Assembly: GCF_003194385.1 (NCBI RefSeq)
Contig: NZ_LAPT01000018.1
Coordinates: forward strand, 1 to 35,061
DNA: 35,061 bases
Origin: Pokkaliibacter plantistimulans
GTDB taxonomy: Bacteria > Pseudomonadota > Gammaproteobacteria > Pseudomonadales > Balneatricaceae
Direction of reading: 5' to 3'
A program made the position numbers and the translations under genes. The stretch's first letter is position 1. Every line of letters starts with the position of its first letter. This document shows positions 16,634 through 25,431 of this stretch, piece after piece. The notes below the pieces were generated by a model, which was given only the letters and a program-made list of their open reading frames with translations, was not told the DNA's origin and ran no database searches.

Positions 16634-17278
16634 ATGCACAACACCCTACCGGATTACGGCTTCACCGAAGCCTCACTGGCCGCGCTGCTGCAGCGTATGC
16701 ACCTCGCTGCGGACAGCACGTCACTCTATGGTCAGCTGCTGCGCTGCTACACAGAGCCTCATCGTCACTATCACAGCCAGCAGCATATTCATGCCTGCCT
16801 GAAGCTGCTTGATGCAGTCAGATCACTGGCGAGCAGGCCGGATGAAATAGCGCTGGCGATCTGGTTTCACGATGCCATTTACGACACTCATCAAGCCGAT
16901 AACGAGGAGCAGAGTGCGTGCTGGGCCGAACGCTTTTTGCGAGAGCATCACGGCAATGACGCAGTGATTCAACGCGTGGCAAGGATGATTCGCGCTACCG
17001 CCGGGCATGACGCCGCTGACGATGCCGATACCGCGCTGATGCTGGATATTGATCTGAGTATTCTCGGTGCCAGCGCTGAGGTGTTTGATCAGTATGATCA
17101 GGCTATCCGCGGTGAATATGCCTGGGTGGATGAGGCGGCGTACCGCGTTGGGCGAGCGAAGGTATTGCAGCAGTTTCTGCAGCGCCCGGTGATATATCTG
17201 ACCCCAGCGCTGCGGCAGCGCTTTGAGGTGCAGGCCAGAGTCAACTTGCAGCGAGCGATAGCTGCGCTCGCTGGCTGA
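16634..17278 (+). CDS. HD-superfamily metal-dependent hydrolase (COG4339 type)
   Basis: This 214-residue predicted metal-dependent phosphohydrolase has the HD fold. Metal ligands are suggested by H47 and H51 in HYHSQQHIHACL, the central HD pair (H79, D80) in IWFHDAIYD, and the aspartates in MLDIDLSILG. RHYHxxxHI followed by WFHDAIYD is typical of the COG4339 group, whose substrate is unknown; related HD enzymes act on nucleotides. The start at 16634 (ATGCACAAC) is the last in-frame ATG before homology; the site upstream is weak (GTGAG) and 32 more codons are open upstream. It converges on the TPR-cytidylyltransferase gene with about 65 bases between them and no clear terminator. Confidence 0.85.
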   Translation: MHNTLPDYGFTEASLAALLQRMHLAADSTSLYGQLLRCYTEPHRHYHSQQHIHACLKLLDAVRSLASRPDEIALAIWFHDAIYDTHQADNEEQSACWAERFLREHHGNDAVIQRVARMIRATAGHDAADDADTALMLDIDLSILGASAEVFDQYDQAIRGEYAWVDEAAYRVGRAKVLQQFLQRPVIYLTPALRQRFEVQARVNLQRAIAALAG

Positions 17279-17343
17279 GATGCCCCTCTCCCAGCGCTTC
17301 TTTCACAACAGGCATGGGGTCAGCCCAGCTATCAGCTAATCCC

Positions 17344-18849
17344 CTACTGCTGCTCTTTTACCCGCTGTTTCAACAAGGTGCTGGACACCCCCGGCGTCGC
17401 CGGGGCATAGATCACCTTGATACCGTAACCGCCCAGTAGTTGCTCCAGCCGGTTCCAGCGTTCAGAACCCTGCCATTCCCCTCCGCACACCACGGTCTTC
17501 ACCTGCAGGCTGTTGATCCATGCCGCTGCAGGCTCACCGCTGACCATCGGCTGCTGCACGATCATCACCTCATTAACAAACTCCAGTGTGCGAATAAAAG
17601 CCATACGTTCCTCTTCATTCTGCACCGGGCGATAGCCTTTACTACGCTGGCAGAACGCATCCGGTGCCACGCCGACGATCAGGCTGCTGCCCTGAGCTCT
17701 GGCGTAGCGCAGGTAATTCATGTGGCCGATATGCAGCATGTCAAAACACCCCAGCGCCAGCACTCGGTGCGGTTCCGTCAGTTGCGCAGTGAAATGAGTG
17801 AGCAGGCGACGCAGAAAGGTATCTGTCGGTTGCTTCTCCACCAGCGTTTGCAGCAAGCGCTGGCACTTCTCGGCCTTGTTCAGCGTCCAGCAATGATAGA
17901 GACGAGCATAGGCATAACAGCGGGTCAGCCAGGAGAACCCCTGCAGATTATGAGCACAGATGATGGTATCGAAATGACGGTCAGGCTGACGCCAGCCTTC
18001 GCCGTACATGGCCATCAGAATCTGCTCGGGAACGCTGGGATAACTGATGGTGCCGCCGGGTGACTCTCTGGCGGTCAGGGTAATGGCCGGGAAACGCGTA
18101 ATGCGATTCCAGTGAAACGGAACACCCTTCATCCACAGGCCGGAAATCACCCCGCCGGTCTTTTCATCGGTCGCAAAGCCGCACAGATCCATAGCTACCC
18201 CGGAAGGATGCACCAGACAACGTGGATTGATCAGATCATAGGAGCGGTCAACTTCGTGCCACCCCTGCCCCTTTAACAGTGCGATAACCTGGCTCATCTG
18301 CTGCCAGTCGACACCAATATCGACATCCACATCGTTGTCCAGCAGCTTGCCCTCACGCTCCAGCCCAAGCAGGCTTCCGGCCATGGGAAAAGCGGCCATA
18401 CCCGCCTGACGCAACTGTGCCAGCACCTGCCAGAGCAGCCTCAGGGCAATCTCGCCGTCCTGCCCGGTTTCGGCTGTGGGCGTGCCTTCCTGCAGTGTCA
18501 GGGCCGGTGCCTGCTCAAGCTGCTCATGCGCACTCCAGCGGCTTTGTAACGCGTGATAAAACGCCGACACAGCCTCTGGCAGCCGCCCGGCCTGCTGCAG
18601 GCACTGCCCCAGAATAAAGTAGCCGTCAGCAATAAAAGGATGCGAAGCGGCGACCTCCTGCAGTACTTCGATGTGGGCGGCGCCTTTCCCGGACTTCAGC
18701 GCCACCTGCGCCAGATAGAGACGCAGTTGCAACTGATCAGGATGCTGCTGCGCCAGCACCTGCAACAGGGCTTCAGCCTGCGCGGTCTGACCCTGCTCCA
18801 GCAGTGTCATGGCCTGCTGCAATGGAATATCGAACGGTTTGTCTGCCAC
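17344..18849 (-). CDS. TPR - LicD-like nucleotidyltransferase - cytidylyltransferase fusion
   Basis: This 501-residue protein (from the GTG at 18849) has three parts. Residues about 5-110 are tetratricopeptide-like helices (AMTLLEQGQTAQAEALLQVL and GYFILGQCLQQAGRLPEAV). Residues about 135-300 resemble a LicD/fukutin-type nucleotidyltransferase fold, with the GSLLGLEREGK loop (158-168) and DNDVDVDIG acidic metal site (171-179), then YGEGWRQPD. Residues about 360-500 are a cytidylyltransferase with GCFDMLHIGHMNYLRYA (HIGH at 373-376), RTLEFVNEV and a terminal GVSSTLL resembling the family's ISTT motif. Cytidylyltransferases make CDP-activated alcohols; LicD proteins move such phospho-alcohols onto sugars. 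Together this suggests decoration of a surface glycan or phosphonate/phosphodiester head-group synthesis. A GTG at 18942 would add 31 residues, but its upstream sequence lacks a ribosome-binding site, whereas AAGGA precedes 18849. Confidence 0.85.
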   Translation of the reverse strand: MADKPFDIPLQQAMTLLEQGQTAQAEALLQVLAQQHPDQLQLRLYLAQVALKSGKGAAHIEVLQEVAASHPFIADGYFILGQCLQQAGRLPEAVSAFYHALQSRWSAHEQLEQAPALTLQEGTPTAETGQDGEIALRLLWQVLAQLRQAGMAAFPMAGSLLGLEREGKLLDNDVDVDIGVDWQQMSQVIALLKGQGWHEVDRSYDLINPRCLVHPSGVAMDLCGFATDEKTGGVISGLWMKGVPFHWNRITRFPAITLTARESPGGTISYPSVPEQILMAMYGEGWRQPDRHFDTIICAHNLQGFSWLTRCYAYARLYHCWTLNKAEKCQRLLQTLVEKQPTDTFLRRLLTHFTAQLTEPHRVLALGCFDMLHIGHMNYLRYARAQGSSLIVGVAPDAFCQRSKGYRPVQNEEERMAFIRTLEFVNEVMIVQQPMVSGEPAAAWINSLQVKTVVCGGEWQGSERWNRLEQLLGGYGIKVIYAPATPGVSSTLLKQRVKEQQ

Positions 18850-18970
18850 GGGGAGAGGATCCTTGCTACTGGCGCCCTGTCGATGCACGGCGTGCTGGTC
18901 ACACAGCGCCTGAGCATAGCCAGAAATCCCGGCAAAGAGCACTGCGTAAGGAGAATTTCAGCAAATCAGC

Positions 18971-19026
18971 AGGAAGAGAGACAGAAGAGAGGCTGAAGAG
19001 ACAGAAGAGACAGAAGAGAAACAAAG
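18971..19026. repeat. Purine tract with repeated AGACAGAAGAG units
   Basis: This almost pure A/G stretch on the plus strand is built of near repeats of AGACAGAAGAG. It lies between the 5' end of the fusion gene and the ompW terminator, so it is pyrimidine-rich in the sense strand of the flanking minus-strand genes. Confidence 0.75.
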
Positions 19027-19072
19027 GCAGCGTAACAAGGGGAAGGGTCACGCTGCTCTGAGGCGTATTCAG

Positions 19073-19118
19073 AAAAGCACCGCCGGGCTGCGGAGAGACG
19101 TGATGTCGCCCGGCGGTG
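19073..19118 (-). terminator. Intrinsic terminator of ompW
   Basis: On the minus strand CACCGCCGGGC (19118-19108) pairs with GCCCGGCGGTG (19089-19079), an 11-bp GC-rich stem with an 18-base loop, followed by CTTTTCT. It lies about 30 bases past the ompW stop. Confidence 0.85.
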
Positions 19119-19145
19119 GTCTAACTCATGAGAGCGGTTGAAGTA

Positions 19146-19790
19146 TCAGAACTTGTAACCCACACCCAGCATGAACACGACAGGGTCGATGGAAGTATCA
19201 ATGCTCTGATGGCCACCACCTGCAACGTCGAAGTTCGCTTTGGTATCGATATCCATCCACCATACGGCGGCGTTGGCAAACCACTTGTCGGTGACCATGA
19301 CATCCACACCCGCCTCAGCCGCCAGACCGACGGAGCTGTCCAGATCCAGATTGCTCAGGCCAGCGTCTTTACCAGTCTGGTTGAATTCTTCATCGAAGAA
19401 GAAGGTGTAGTTCAGACCCAGGCCCACATAGGGACGCACTTTGCTGTCGGCCTGACCGAAGTAGTACTGGCCCAGCAGGGTGGGTGGCAGATGCTTGGCA
19501 CTGGCGATATCGCCGGTCGCTTTCAGGCCGATGTTGTGTTTGAACGGTGAGGCGGCAACCAGCTCCACACCCCAGTTGTCAGTCAGCATGTAAGTGAAGG
19601 TCAAACCCAGCTGGGTGTCGTTGTTGATGCGGAACTCACCCAGACCCAGCACATCGTCGCTGCTTTCATGAGGAACGACAGTGGCCGCCCCGGCACGAAC
19701 CAGAATGTCGCCCTTTTCGTGGGCCTGAACAGAAGAGGCAAGAACAGCGGCAGCTACCAGTGCGGAAACAGAGAGCAGTGACTTTTTCAT
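19146..19790 (-). CDS. ompW: OmpW-family outer-membrane protein
   Basis: This 214-residue eight-stranded outer-membrane beta-barrel of the OmpW family is thought to let small hydrophobic molecules cross and often responds to stress or oxygen. A signal peptide (MKKSLLSVSALVAAAVLASS, cut after VQA at about residue 23) is followed by alternating strands such as ILVRAGAATVVPHES, LGLTFTYMLTDNWGVEL and VRPYVGLGLNYTFFFDE. The protein ends with the barrel signature FMLGVGYKF (terminal Phe). The start is the ATG at 19790 with AAGGA nine bases upstream; a TTG two codons earlier is less likely. The gene is transcribed alone into its own terminator. One copy of a dispersed repeat begins only 36 bases upstream of the start, so it must be near or within the promoter. 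Confidence 0.93.
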   Translation of the reverse strand: MKKSLLSVSALVAAAVLASSVQAHEKGDILVRAGAATVVPHESSDDVLGLGEFRINNDTQLGLTFTYMLTDNWGVELVAASPFKHNIGLKATGDIASAKHLPPTLLGQYYFGQADSKVRPYVGLGLNYTFFFDEEFNQTGKDAGLSNLDLDSSVGLAAEAGVDVMVTDKWFANAAVWWMDIDTKANFDVAGGGHQSIDTSIDPVVFMLGVGYKF

Positions 19791-19825
19791 GGTCAATATT
19801 CCTTAAACAACATGGAATGCCCGGC

Positions 19826-19976
19826 AGGCTGTTAGAAATCTATCTGCGTTGTCGAGTACGACATCCATAACAGGCTCACTGCTGATTTAGCTTGCTAAAC
19901 GCTGCTGTTGCGCCCGTTGCTTTTGCCCTGGGGTAGCCCCCGTTCTCGGCTGCCTGATAACGCTTTCCAACGACCT
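19826..19976. repeat. Dispersed inverted-end repeat, diverged copy upstream of ompW
   Basis: The ends are imperfect inverted repeats: AGGCTGTTAGAAATCT at 19826-19841, and AGGTCGTTGGAAAGCG read on the minus strand from 19976. Compared with the reverse complement of 34847-35056 it shares in order TCTATCTGCGTTG, the CAGGCTCAC region, GTTGCTT-TGCCCT-GGGGTA-like sequence, CTCGGCTG and a final CAAC-CCT terminus. About 60 bases of the longer copy are missing. The bases from 19977 to 20233 hold no supported gene. Confidence 0.75.
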
Positions 19977-20227
19977 GTTTGAAGGCGTTCGAAATCTTTG
20001 ATGGCGCCAAGGTAACACTCGGGTTACCGGGGAATATTGACCCACCTCAATAGTCGCAGACAGGTCGGTTTGGCAGCGGGTGAGGAATTGATTTATGACA
20101 ACTTTCTCCCTCATTCATTGCGGAATATGGCGACTTTTTACAGCCCGATGCCAAAGTGCAGGGGCATTTTCTGCCTGACAATGCGCCCAGCCCTCACTTT
20201 GCAGGCTCAGCTAAGACGACGGCACAG

Positions 20228-20264
20228 CTAAAACGACAAAAGCCACGCAGGGTGGCTTTTGTCG
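20228..20264 (-). terminator. Intrinsic terminator downstream of allC
   Basis: A perfect 13-bp stem (CGACAAAAGCCAC at 20234-20246 with GTGGCTTTTGTCG at 20252-20264) and a 5-base loop lie about 50 bases after the allC stop. On the minus strand GTTTTAG follows. It ends the catabolic operon. Confidence 0.85.
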
Positions 20265-20314
20265 AAACGTTTGAGATAAGGCAGGGCTATCTTGCTCTGC
20301 TGCCTGTTGCTGCC

Positions 20315-21535
20315 CTAGTGCGCAGCAATCCTGCCGATGGCACTGATCAGCACCTCCAGCGAAGCACGTACATCATCTTCAATCACCGACTCAGCGGGGT
20401 GATGACTGATACCACCGGGGCTGCGCAGGAACAGCATGCCCACATCGGTAATGTCGGCCATGGCCATGGCATCATGCCCTGCACCACTGACCAGCGAGAA
20501 GGCCTTGTGACCGTGCTCGGCCAGTGCATCATTGAAGGACTGCTGCAACCAGTCAGCACAGGGTACGGCAGGTGCGGCGTGGGTATCGCTGATACTGACG
20601 TCACCATTGCGCGAGCCAACGATAGTGCGGATACCCGCCTCCATTTCAGCCCAGGCCCGATCACGCTCATGATCATCCTGACTGCGGATATCGACACTGA
20701 AGCGCACTTCACCCGGAATCACATTGACGGCGTTGGGCAGGCATTCCACCCGCCCGACAGTTGCCACCAGATTCCAGATCTTGGCCTTGCGCTCAATCAT
20801 GGTGATGGCATGTGCCGCCATCACCAACGCATCAAAGCGCAAGTCCATTGGCGTGGTTCCGGCATGGCCTGCGCGGCCCTTCACCACCACCTGCTTGCGC
20901 CTTGCGCCAGCAATAGCGGTAACAGTGCCCAGTTGCAGATCCTTGCTCTCCAGCACCACACCCTGCTCGATATGGACTTCGATATAGGCTTTCACGTCAT
21001 CGGCATGGCGTGCCGCCTTGCCCACCTCAGCCGGATCAAGACCGAAGGCTTTGAAGGCTTCTGCCATGGTCACGCCCTGTTTATCAGCAACCGCAAACCA
21101 CTCCTGCAGCCAGCTGCCCGAGACCGCACGGCTGCCCAGCAGGGTGGAGCCAAAGCGGGTGCCTTCTTCATCGCCAAAGCCAACCACTTCGATGGCAAAC
21201 GGAAAACGTTGCCCTAGACGGTTGAAATGATCGACTGCAGCAATACCCAGCAACACGCCGAGCATACCGTCGTAACGGCCAGCGTTGGGCACGGTATCAA
21301 GGTGCGAACCGATTATCAGCGCTTTGGCGCCTGCCTCGCTGCCTTCGTATCGCCCCCACTGATTACCTGCCTGATCCTGCCAGGTGGACATGCCCGCCTG
21401 TTGCATCCAGGTAGCCACCAGTTCGTTAGCACGCCGGTGTTCATCGGTCAGGTAGGCGCGCAGTAACCCGCCTTCCATTGCGCTGATGGCCGCCAGAGCA
21501 TCAATACGCGCCAGTAGCTCCTGAGTGGTCATCAT
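20315..21535 (-). CDS. allC: Allantoate amidohydrolase / M20-family ureidohydrolase
   Basis: This 406-residue metal-dependent amidohydrolase of the M20 family hydrolyses allantoate (or an N-carbamoyl amino acid) to a ureido product, CO2 and ammonia. Visible metal ligands are His78 and Asp89 in GSHLDTVPNAGRYDGMLG, Glu123/124 in VGFGDEEGTRFGST, a His in AYIEVHIEQG and a late His in GGISHHPAESV. The lid/dimerisation domain is the middle part (GRAGHAGTTPM). Allantoate and N-carbamoyl-amino-acid hydrolases share these motifs. The adjacent ureidoglycine-glyoxylate aminotransferase, whose TGA stop overlaps this ATG as TGATG, favours allantoate. It is the last gene of the minus-strand operon, followed by an intrinsic terminator. 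Confidence 0.9.
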   Translation of the reverse strand: MMTTQELLARIDALAAISAMEGGLLRAYLTDEHRRANELVATWMQQAGMSTWQDQAGNQWGRYEGSEAGAKALIIGSHLDTVPNAGRYDGMLGVLLGIAAVDHFNRLGQRFPFAIEVVGFGDEEGTRFGSTLLGSRAVSGSWLQEWFAVADKQGVTMAEAFKAFGLDPAEVGKAARHADDVKAYIEVHIEQGVVLESKDLQLGTVTAIAGARRKQVVVKGRAGHAGTTPMDLRFDALVMAAHAITMIERKAKIWNLVATVGRVECLPNAVNVIPGEVRFSVDIRSQDDHERDRAWAEMEAGIRTIVGSRNGDVSISDTHAAPAVPCADWLQQSFNDALAEHGHKAFSLVSGAGHDAMAMADITDVGMLFLRSPGGISHHPAESVIEDDVRASLEVLISAIGRIAAH

Positions 21536-22770
21536 CAGGCCTCCGCTGCGGCTTTGTAGACGGCCATGGCCGCAGCCACACCACCACTGGCGTCACACTG
21601 GTGGCCTGCCAGTCGCAGTACCTGCTCCAGCGCCGCCAGCGTGGTCAGTACCGCATCCTTGCGAGCGTTGTAGCCCATGGTGCCAATTCGCCAGATCTTG
21701 CCGTGCAGTGGTCCGAAGGACGTGCCGATTTCAATGCCGAAATCGTTCAGCAGTGAGCTGCGCACCGCATCGCCCTGCACCGCTTCGGGAATATAGACAC
21801 CGACGACGTTGTTCATCTTGTGTTTGAGATCACCAAAGGGTCTGAGATTCAGCCCCTGCACCCCGGCCAGCATAGCGTCACCGTGCAACTGGTGGCGGGC
21901 GATGGCGTTGTCCATACCTTCGTCCACCAGCAGGCGCGCGCATTCACGGGCGCAATACAGCATGCTGGTTGCTTCGGTATGGTGGTTTAGCCGCTCCTCA
22001 CCCCAGTAGTCGAGGATCATGGGAATATCGAAATAGTTGGAGCGGATCGCCGGTTCAATACCTGCCTGATGAGCACTGGTCACCAGACCTGCTTCCACAT
22101 GACGGCGACGACGCACCACTTCGACATAGCGATCACTGACCGTAATCGGTGAGCTGCCGGAGGGGCCCGCCAGACACTTCTGCAGGCCGGCGGATACCGC
22201 ATCCAGCCCCCATTCATCGGTCTTCAGAAAGTTACCGCCGATGGAGGCGGTGACATCGGTATAAAACAGCGCATCGTACTTGCGGCACAGGGCACCCAGC
22301 TCTTCCAGCGGTTGCAGCATGGTGGTGGAGGTATCACCCTGCACCACGGCCAGTACTTTGGGCCGCACCCGCTGTAACGCTTCTTCGATCTGCTCCGGTT
22401 TGAACACCTCGCCCCAGGGCACTTCGATGGTATGCACTTCGGCCCCGGCGCGCTGGGCAATTTCACTCAGCAGCAAGCCAAAGCGGCCAAACACCGGGAT
22501 CAGTACCTTGTCACCCGGGCACAGCGCCGAGAACAGCAGCGCCTCGATACCGGCACGACTGGTGCCATCGATCAGCAGCGTCCACTGGTTAGCGGTGCAA
22601 AATACCTCGCGGTAGAGCGCCATGGTTTCGTTCATGTAGGAGGTCATGGCCGGGTCATACTGACCGATCAGCTGCGCCGACATGGCACGCAGTACACGGG
22701 GATCAGCATTGATGGGGCCTGGGCCCATCAGCAGACGGGGCGGTGGATTGATTTGACCGAAGTTACTCAT
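21535..22770 (-). CDS. pucG: (S)-ureidoglycine-glyoxylate aminotransferase (PucG/HpxJ type)
   Basis: This 411-residue class V PLP-dependent aminotransferase transfers the amino group of ureidoglycine to glyoxylate, giving glycine and oxalurate. The opening LLMGPGPINADPRVLRAM is typical of the alanine-glyoxylate aminotransferase group. GQYDPAM with Gln37 replaces the GHRSPEF-type sequence of AGT/serine enzymes, a feature I recall for PucG/HpxJ. The PLP lysine is Lys198 in SAGLQKCLAGPSG, with the cofactor Asp in FYTDVTASIGG. The start has AGGAAAG just upstream, and the stop overlaps the allC start, so the two are translationally coupled. A related serine- or alanine-glyoxylate activity cannot be excluded from sequence alone, but the neighbours (AllC, HpxW-like) agree with purine-ureide breakdown. 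Confidence 0.9.
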   Translation of the reverse strand: MSNFGQINPPPRLLMGPGPINADPRVLRAMSAQLIGQYDPAMTSYMNETMALYREVFCTANQWTLLIDGTSRAGIEALLFSALCPGDKVLIPVFGRFGLLLSEIAQRAGAEVHTIEVPWGEVFKPEQIEEALQRVRPKVLAVVQGDTSTTMLQPLEELGALCRKYDALFYTDVTASIGGNFLKTDEWGLDAVSAGLQKCLAGPSGSSPITVSDRYVEVVRRRRHVEAGLVTSAHQAGIEPAIRSNYFDIPMILDYWGEERLNHHTEATSMLYCARECARLLVDEGMDNAIARHQLHGDAMLAGVQGLNLRPFGDLKHKMNNVVGVYIPEAVQGDAVRSSLLNDFGIEIGTSFGPLHGKIWRIGTMGYNARKDAVLTTLAALEQVLRLAGHQCDASGGVAAAMAVYKAAAEA

Positions 22771-22820
22771 AGCCTTTCCTTACTCTTCAATCGTGCTGGC
22801 GCTGTACGCAACTGCACCAA

Positions 22821-22860
22821 GACTTTCTGTATCGGGGACTTTCTGTATCAGGGACTGTCT
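22821..22860. repeat. 16-bp tandem duplication between tauE and pucG
   Basis: GACTTTCTGTATCGGG (22821-22836) is followed directly by GACTTTCTGTATCAGG (22837-22852), then a broken third copy starting GACTGTCT. It lies in the 100-base gap between the exporter gene and pucG. Confidence 0.8.
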
Positions 22861-22871
22861 CTCGCAGGGTA

Positions 22872-23684
22872 TTAACTCAACACCTGCAACAACATACGTG
22901 CGCCGGTAAACGCCAGACACACCGCAAAAATCTTTTTCAGCATGGCCTGATCCAGCTTCTGCCCAAGGGCGACACCCAGAGGCGCGCAGAGCACGGTCAG
23001 CGGCACGATCAGGGCAAAACCGGGCAGGTTGACCAGCCCCAGCGTCCCCACAGGCGCATCAGCAGGTGCAGACCCGGTCACCAGCATGGTGATCACGCCG
23101 GGCAGCGCGATCAGCAGACCAAAAGCGGCAGCCGTTCCCACTGCCCGGTGAGCAGCCACATTGAAGGAAGTCAGCAGCGGCACGCCCAGCGTGCCACCGC
23201 CGATACCGACCATCACCGACAGCAGCCCCACACAGCCGCCCATGAAGCGCTGTGCCCAGGCGCCCGGCAAACTCTGCGCCAGTGGCGCAGCCTTGGAACG
23301 GAACAGCATATTGATGGCCACCAGCACGGCGATGATGCCGAACATCAGCGTCAGCCAGTGGCCGCTGATGTGGGTAGAGACTGATGCACCGAGAATCACG
23401 CCAAGAATGATGGCTGGCGACCACAGCTTCAGCAGGTCGAAATCGACGTTGCCGCGTTTATGATGCGAGCGAATAGAAGAAATAGACGTCGGCACGATGG
23501 TGGCCAGCGAGGTAGCGGTCGCGACTGACATCGCCGTCGGCGCACTGATCCCCAGATGCTGGAACAGCCAGTACAGCACCGGCACAATGACGATGCCGCC
23601 ACCGACGCCCAGCAACCCTGCCAGAACTCCCGCGACCACACCCGTCCCCAACAGACCGATAATTACGGGAAGCCATTCACTCAT
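22872..23684 (-). CDS. TauE/SafE-family anion exporter
   Basis: This 270-residue inner-membrane protein has about eight hydrophobic helices and the two-repeat TauE/SafE layout. The first repeat includes VVAGVLAGLLGVGGGIVIVP and TSISSIRSHHKRGNVDF; the second includes GLLSVMVGIGGGTLGVPLLT and AVGTAAAFGLLIALPG. The glycine-rich GVGGG and GIGGG loops are the family hallmark. Members export sulfite, sulfoacetate or other small organic anions. Here the gene sits between the HpxW-like gene and pucG on the same strand, so the exported compound may be a product of ureide breakdown such as oxalate or oxamate; this is inference. The start (AGGAG, then ATGAGTGAATGG) is clear. The direction of transport is not shown by the sequence. 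Confidence 0.9.
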   Translation of the reverse strand: MSEWLPVIIGLLGTGVVAGVLAGLLGVGGGIVIVPVLYWLFQHLGISAPTAMSVATATSLATIVPTSISSIRSHHKRGNVDFDLLKLWSPAIILGVILGASVSTHISGHWLTLMFGIIAVLVAINMLFRSKAAPLAQSLPGAWAQRFMGGCVGLLSVMVGIGGGTLGVPLLTSFNVAAHRAVGTAAAFGLLIALPGVITMLVTGSAPADAPVGTLGLVNLPGFALIVPLTVLCAPLGVALGQKLDQAMLKKIFAVCLAFTGARMLLQVLS

Positions 23685-23771
23685 AGTGTTCTCCTGCCTG
23701 TTTCCTGCAGTTTGTAATATGTATTTGCAGAGCCATCTGCACGCCTGCGCTCAGCGCCAGCGATGGCTGAC

Positions 23772-25394
23772 CTATCCCACCAGCGCCGCACCATCGCTGC
23801 GTGGATCGGTGGCCGCCTCCACACTGCCATCACTCATCAGCGCGATGGCTCCGGCGTGTCCCATCATTTCTACCTGTGCTGGCACGACCGCAATATCGTG
23901 ACCGCGCTGACGCAGCTCATTACCCACCCGGGCATCCAGATCCGCTTCCAGCTTGAGATTGAAGCTGGTTTCCCCCCAGGTCCGACCCAGTAGCCAGCGA
24001 CCGCGGGCAATGGCCTCGGGCAGCGAGTAGCCTTCATACAGGTAACGGCTGAACAGTGCAGCCTGAGTCTGAGGCTGGCCTTCGCCTCCCATGGTGCCGT
24101 ACACCACGCGACGGCCATCATTCAGTATCGCCATTGCCGGGTTGAGGGTATGAAAAGGCTTCAGACGCGGGCCCAGCGCATTGGCATGGCTGGCATCCAG
24201 CGAGAAGCTAACGCCACGGTTGTTACAGATCAGGCCATAGGGCTCGATCACCACCCCTGAACCAAATTCCCAGTAGATGCTTTGAATAAAGCTGACCATG
24301 GTGCCGTGCTGGTCGAGGGCGCCCATCCAGATGGTGTCGCCATGCTTGGCCACATGCGGCCAGGGCAACGCCTTATCACTGTCGACCTGCGCCGCCAGCT
24401 GCTGCAAATGGGGTTCGTCCAGCAGCGCATTCCAGTCGCACTTCAGACGACCGGGATCGGTCACCTCACGGTCACGCACGATAAAGGCCTGTTTGGTGGA
24501 TTCCACCAGATGGTGAACTTGCTCAGCTTCACTCCAGTCGCGTGCGCCACAGCGTTCGGCACGCACCCGGTCATAGACACCCAGAATCAGCAGCGAGGCC
24601 AGCCCCTGAGTCGGTGCTGGCAGGTTGTACAGCAGCCCCTGGCTGATAGCGACACTGAGAGGCGTCACAACCTGCGCGCTGTAGTCCTGATAGTCCGACA
24701 CCCGCAGCGGGCTGCCAAGGCGCTCCAGCTCTACAGCGATAGTGGCACCGATCTCGCCCTGATAGGCCGACATCAGCCCCTGTTCCGCCAGCAGACTGAT
24801 AAAGTGCGCCAGTTTCGGATTGCGCAGGGTTTCCCCCTCCTGCAGCACCTTGCCTTCAGGCAGATACACAGGCGCGAAACCGGGCACAGCCTGCAGTGCA
24901 TCAAAGGTTTTGCGACTGGCTGCCTCCAGACTGGCGGTGACCGTAATGCCATCGGCAGCCAGCGCCCGAGCAGGCTCCAGCAATCGTGACAGCGGCAGCG
25001 AGGCATGCTGGTCAATTTCCAGTGCTTTAGCCCAGCCACCAAGCGTGCCGCCCAGGGTCACTGCCGCCAGCGGGCCACGTTCGGGAATGGCACTCAGGCC
25101 CTGGCGGGTATAGAAGTCATTGTTGGCCAGCGCCGCACTGAAGCCGCAGGCATCAATGGCTACCGGTGCTTCACCGGGGCGCTGAATCAGCCAGAAGCCG
25201 TCGCCCCCAAGACTGTTCATGTGGGGATACACCACCGCGATGGCCGCTGCTGCGGCGACCATGGCCTCAATGGCAGAACCGCCCTCCTGCAACACCGCCA
25301 GCCCCACTTCGGTTGCCTTGTAGTGAGGTGCGGTCATGGCAACCTTGCCAGTCAGTGCCTGCGTTGAGGATTCCATCTCACGGGGTGCGGTCAT
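23772..25394 (-). CDS. hpxW: HpxW-like oxamate amidohydrolase (gamma-glutamyltransferase family)
   Basis: This 540-residue Ntn-hydrolase precursor is of the gamma-glutamyltransferase family and is expected to cut itself into two subunits. The likely nucleophile is Thr354 at the start of the small subunit, in the motif HGDTIWMGALD. The N-terminal part (ATEVGLAVLQEGGSAIEAMV, then VVYPHMNSLGGDGFWLI) resembles HpxW of the Klebsiella hpx purine genes, an oxamate amidohydrolase giving oxalate and ammonia. The FWLI motif replaces the GGGGF-style pocket of glutathione-using GGTs. No signal peptide is present, arguing for a cytoplasmic enzyme unlike periplasmic Ggt. A GGAG site precedes the start. It lies 37 bases after the amidase gene, in the same operon. 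Oxamate as substrate is inferred from similarity and context. Confidence 0.85.
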   Translation of the reverse strand: MTAPREMESSTQALTGKVAMTAPHYKATEVGLAVLQEGGSAIEAMVAAAAAIAVVYPHMNSLGGDGFWLIQRPGEAPVAIDACGFSAALANNDFYTRQGLSAIPERGPLAAVTLGGTLGGWAKALEIDQHASLPLSRLLEPARALAADGITVTASLEAASRKTFDALQAVPGFAPVYLPEGKVLQEGETLRNPKLAHFISLLAEQGLMSAYQGEIGATIAVELERLGSPLRVSDYQDYSAQVVTPLSVAISQGLLYNLPAPTQGLASLLILGVYDRVRAERCGARDWSEAEQVHHLVESTKQAFIVRDREVTDPGRLKCDWNALLDEPHLQQLAAQVDSDKALPWPHVAKHGDTIWMGALDQHGTMVSFIQSIYWEFGSGVVIEPYGLICNNRGVSFSLDASHANALGPRLKPFHTLNPAMAILNDGRRVVYGTMGGEGQPQTQAALFSRYLYEGYSLPEAIARGRWLLGRTWGETSFNLKLEADLDARVGNELRQRGHDIAVVPAQVEMMGHAGAIALMSDGSVEAATDPRSDGAALVG

Positions 25395-25431
25395 TGTTGT
25401 TCTCCAGTCAGAAAGTATCGGGGGGCAAATA

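Noticed and set aside
19887-20114. 75-codon minus-strand open frame in the gap beside ompW
   Set aside because: It falls partly inside the dispersed repeat, is rich in Arg and Gln, and has no domain or ribosome-binding site.
23772-25394. Reading the HpxW-like protein as a periplasmic glutathione gamma-glutamyltransferase
   Set aside because: It lacks a signal peptide, and its N-terminal motifs and neighbours fit the oxamate amidohydrolase type better.
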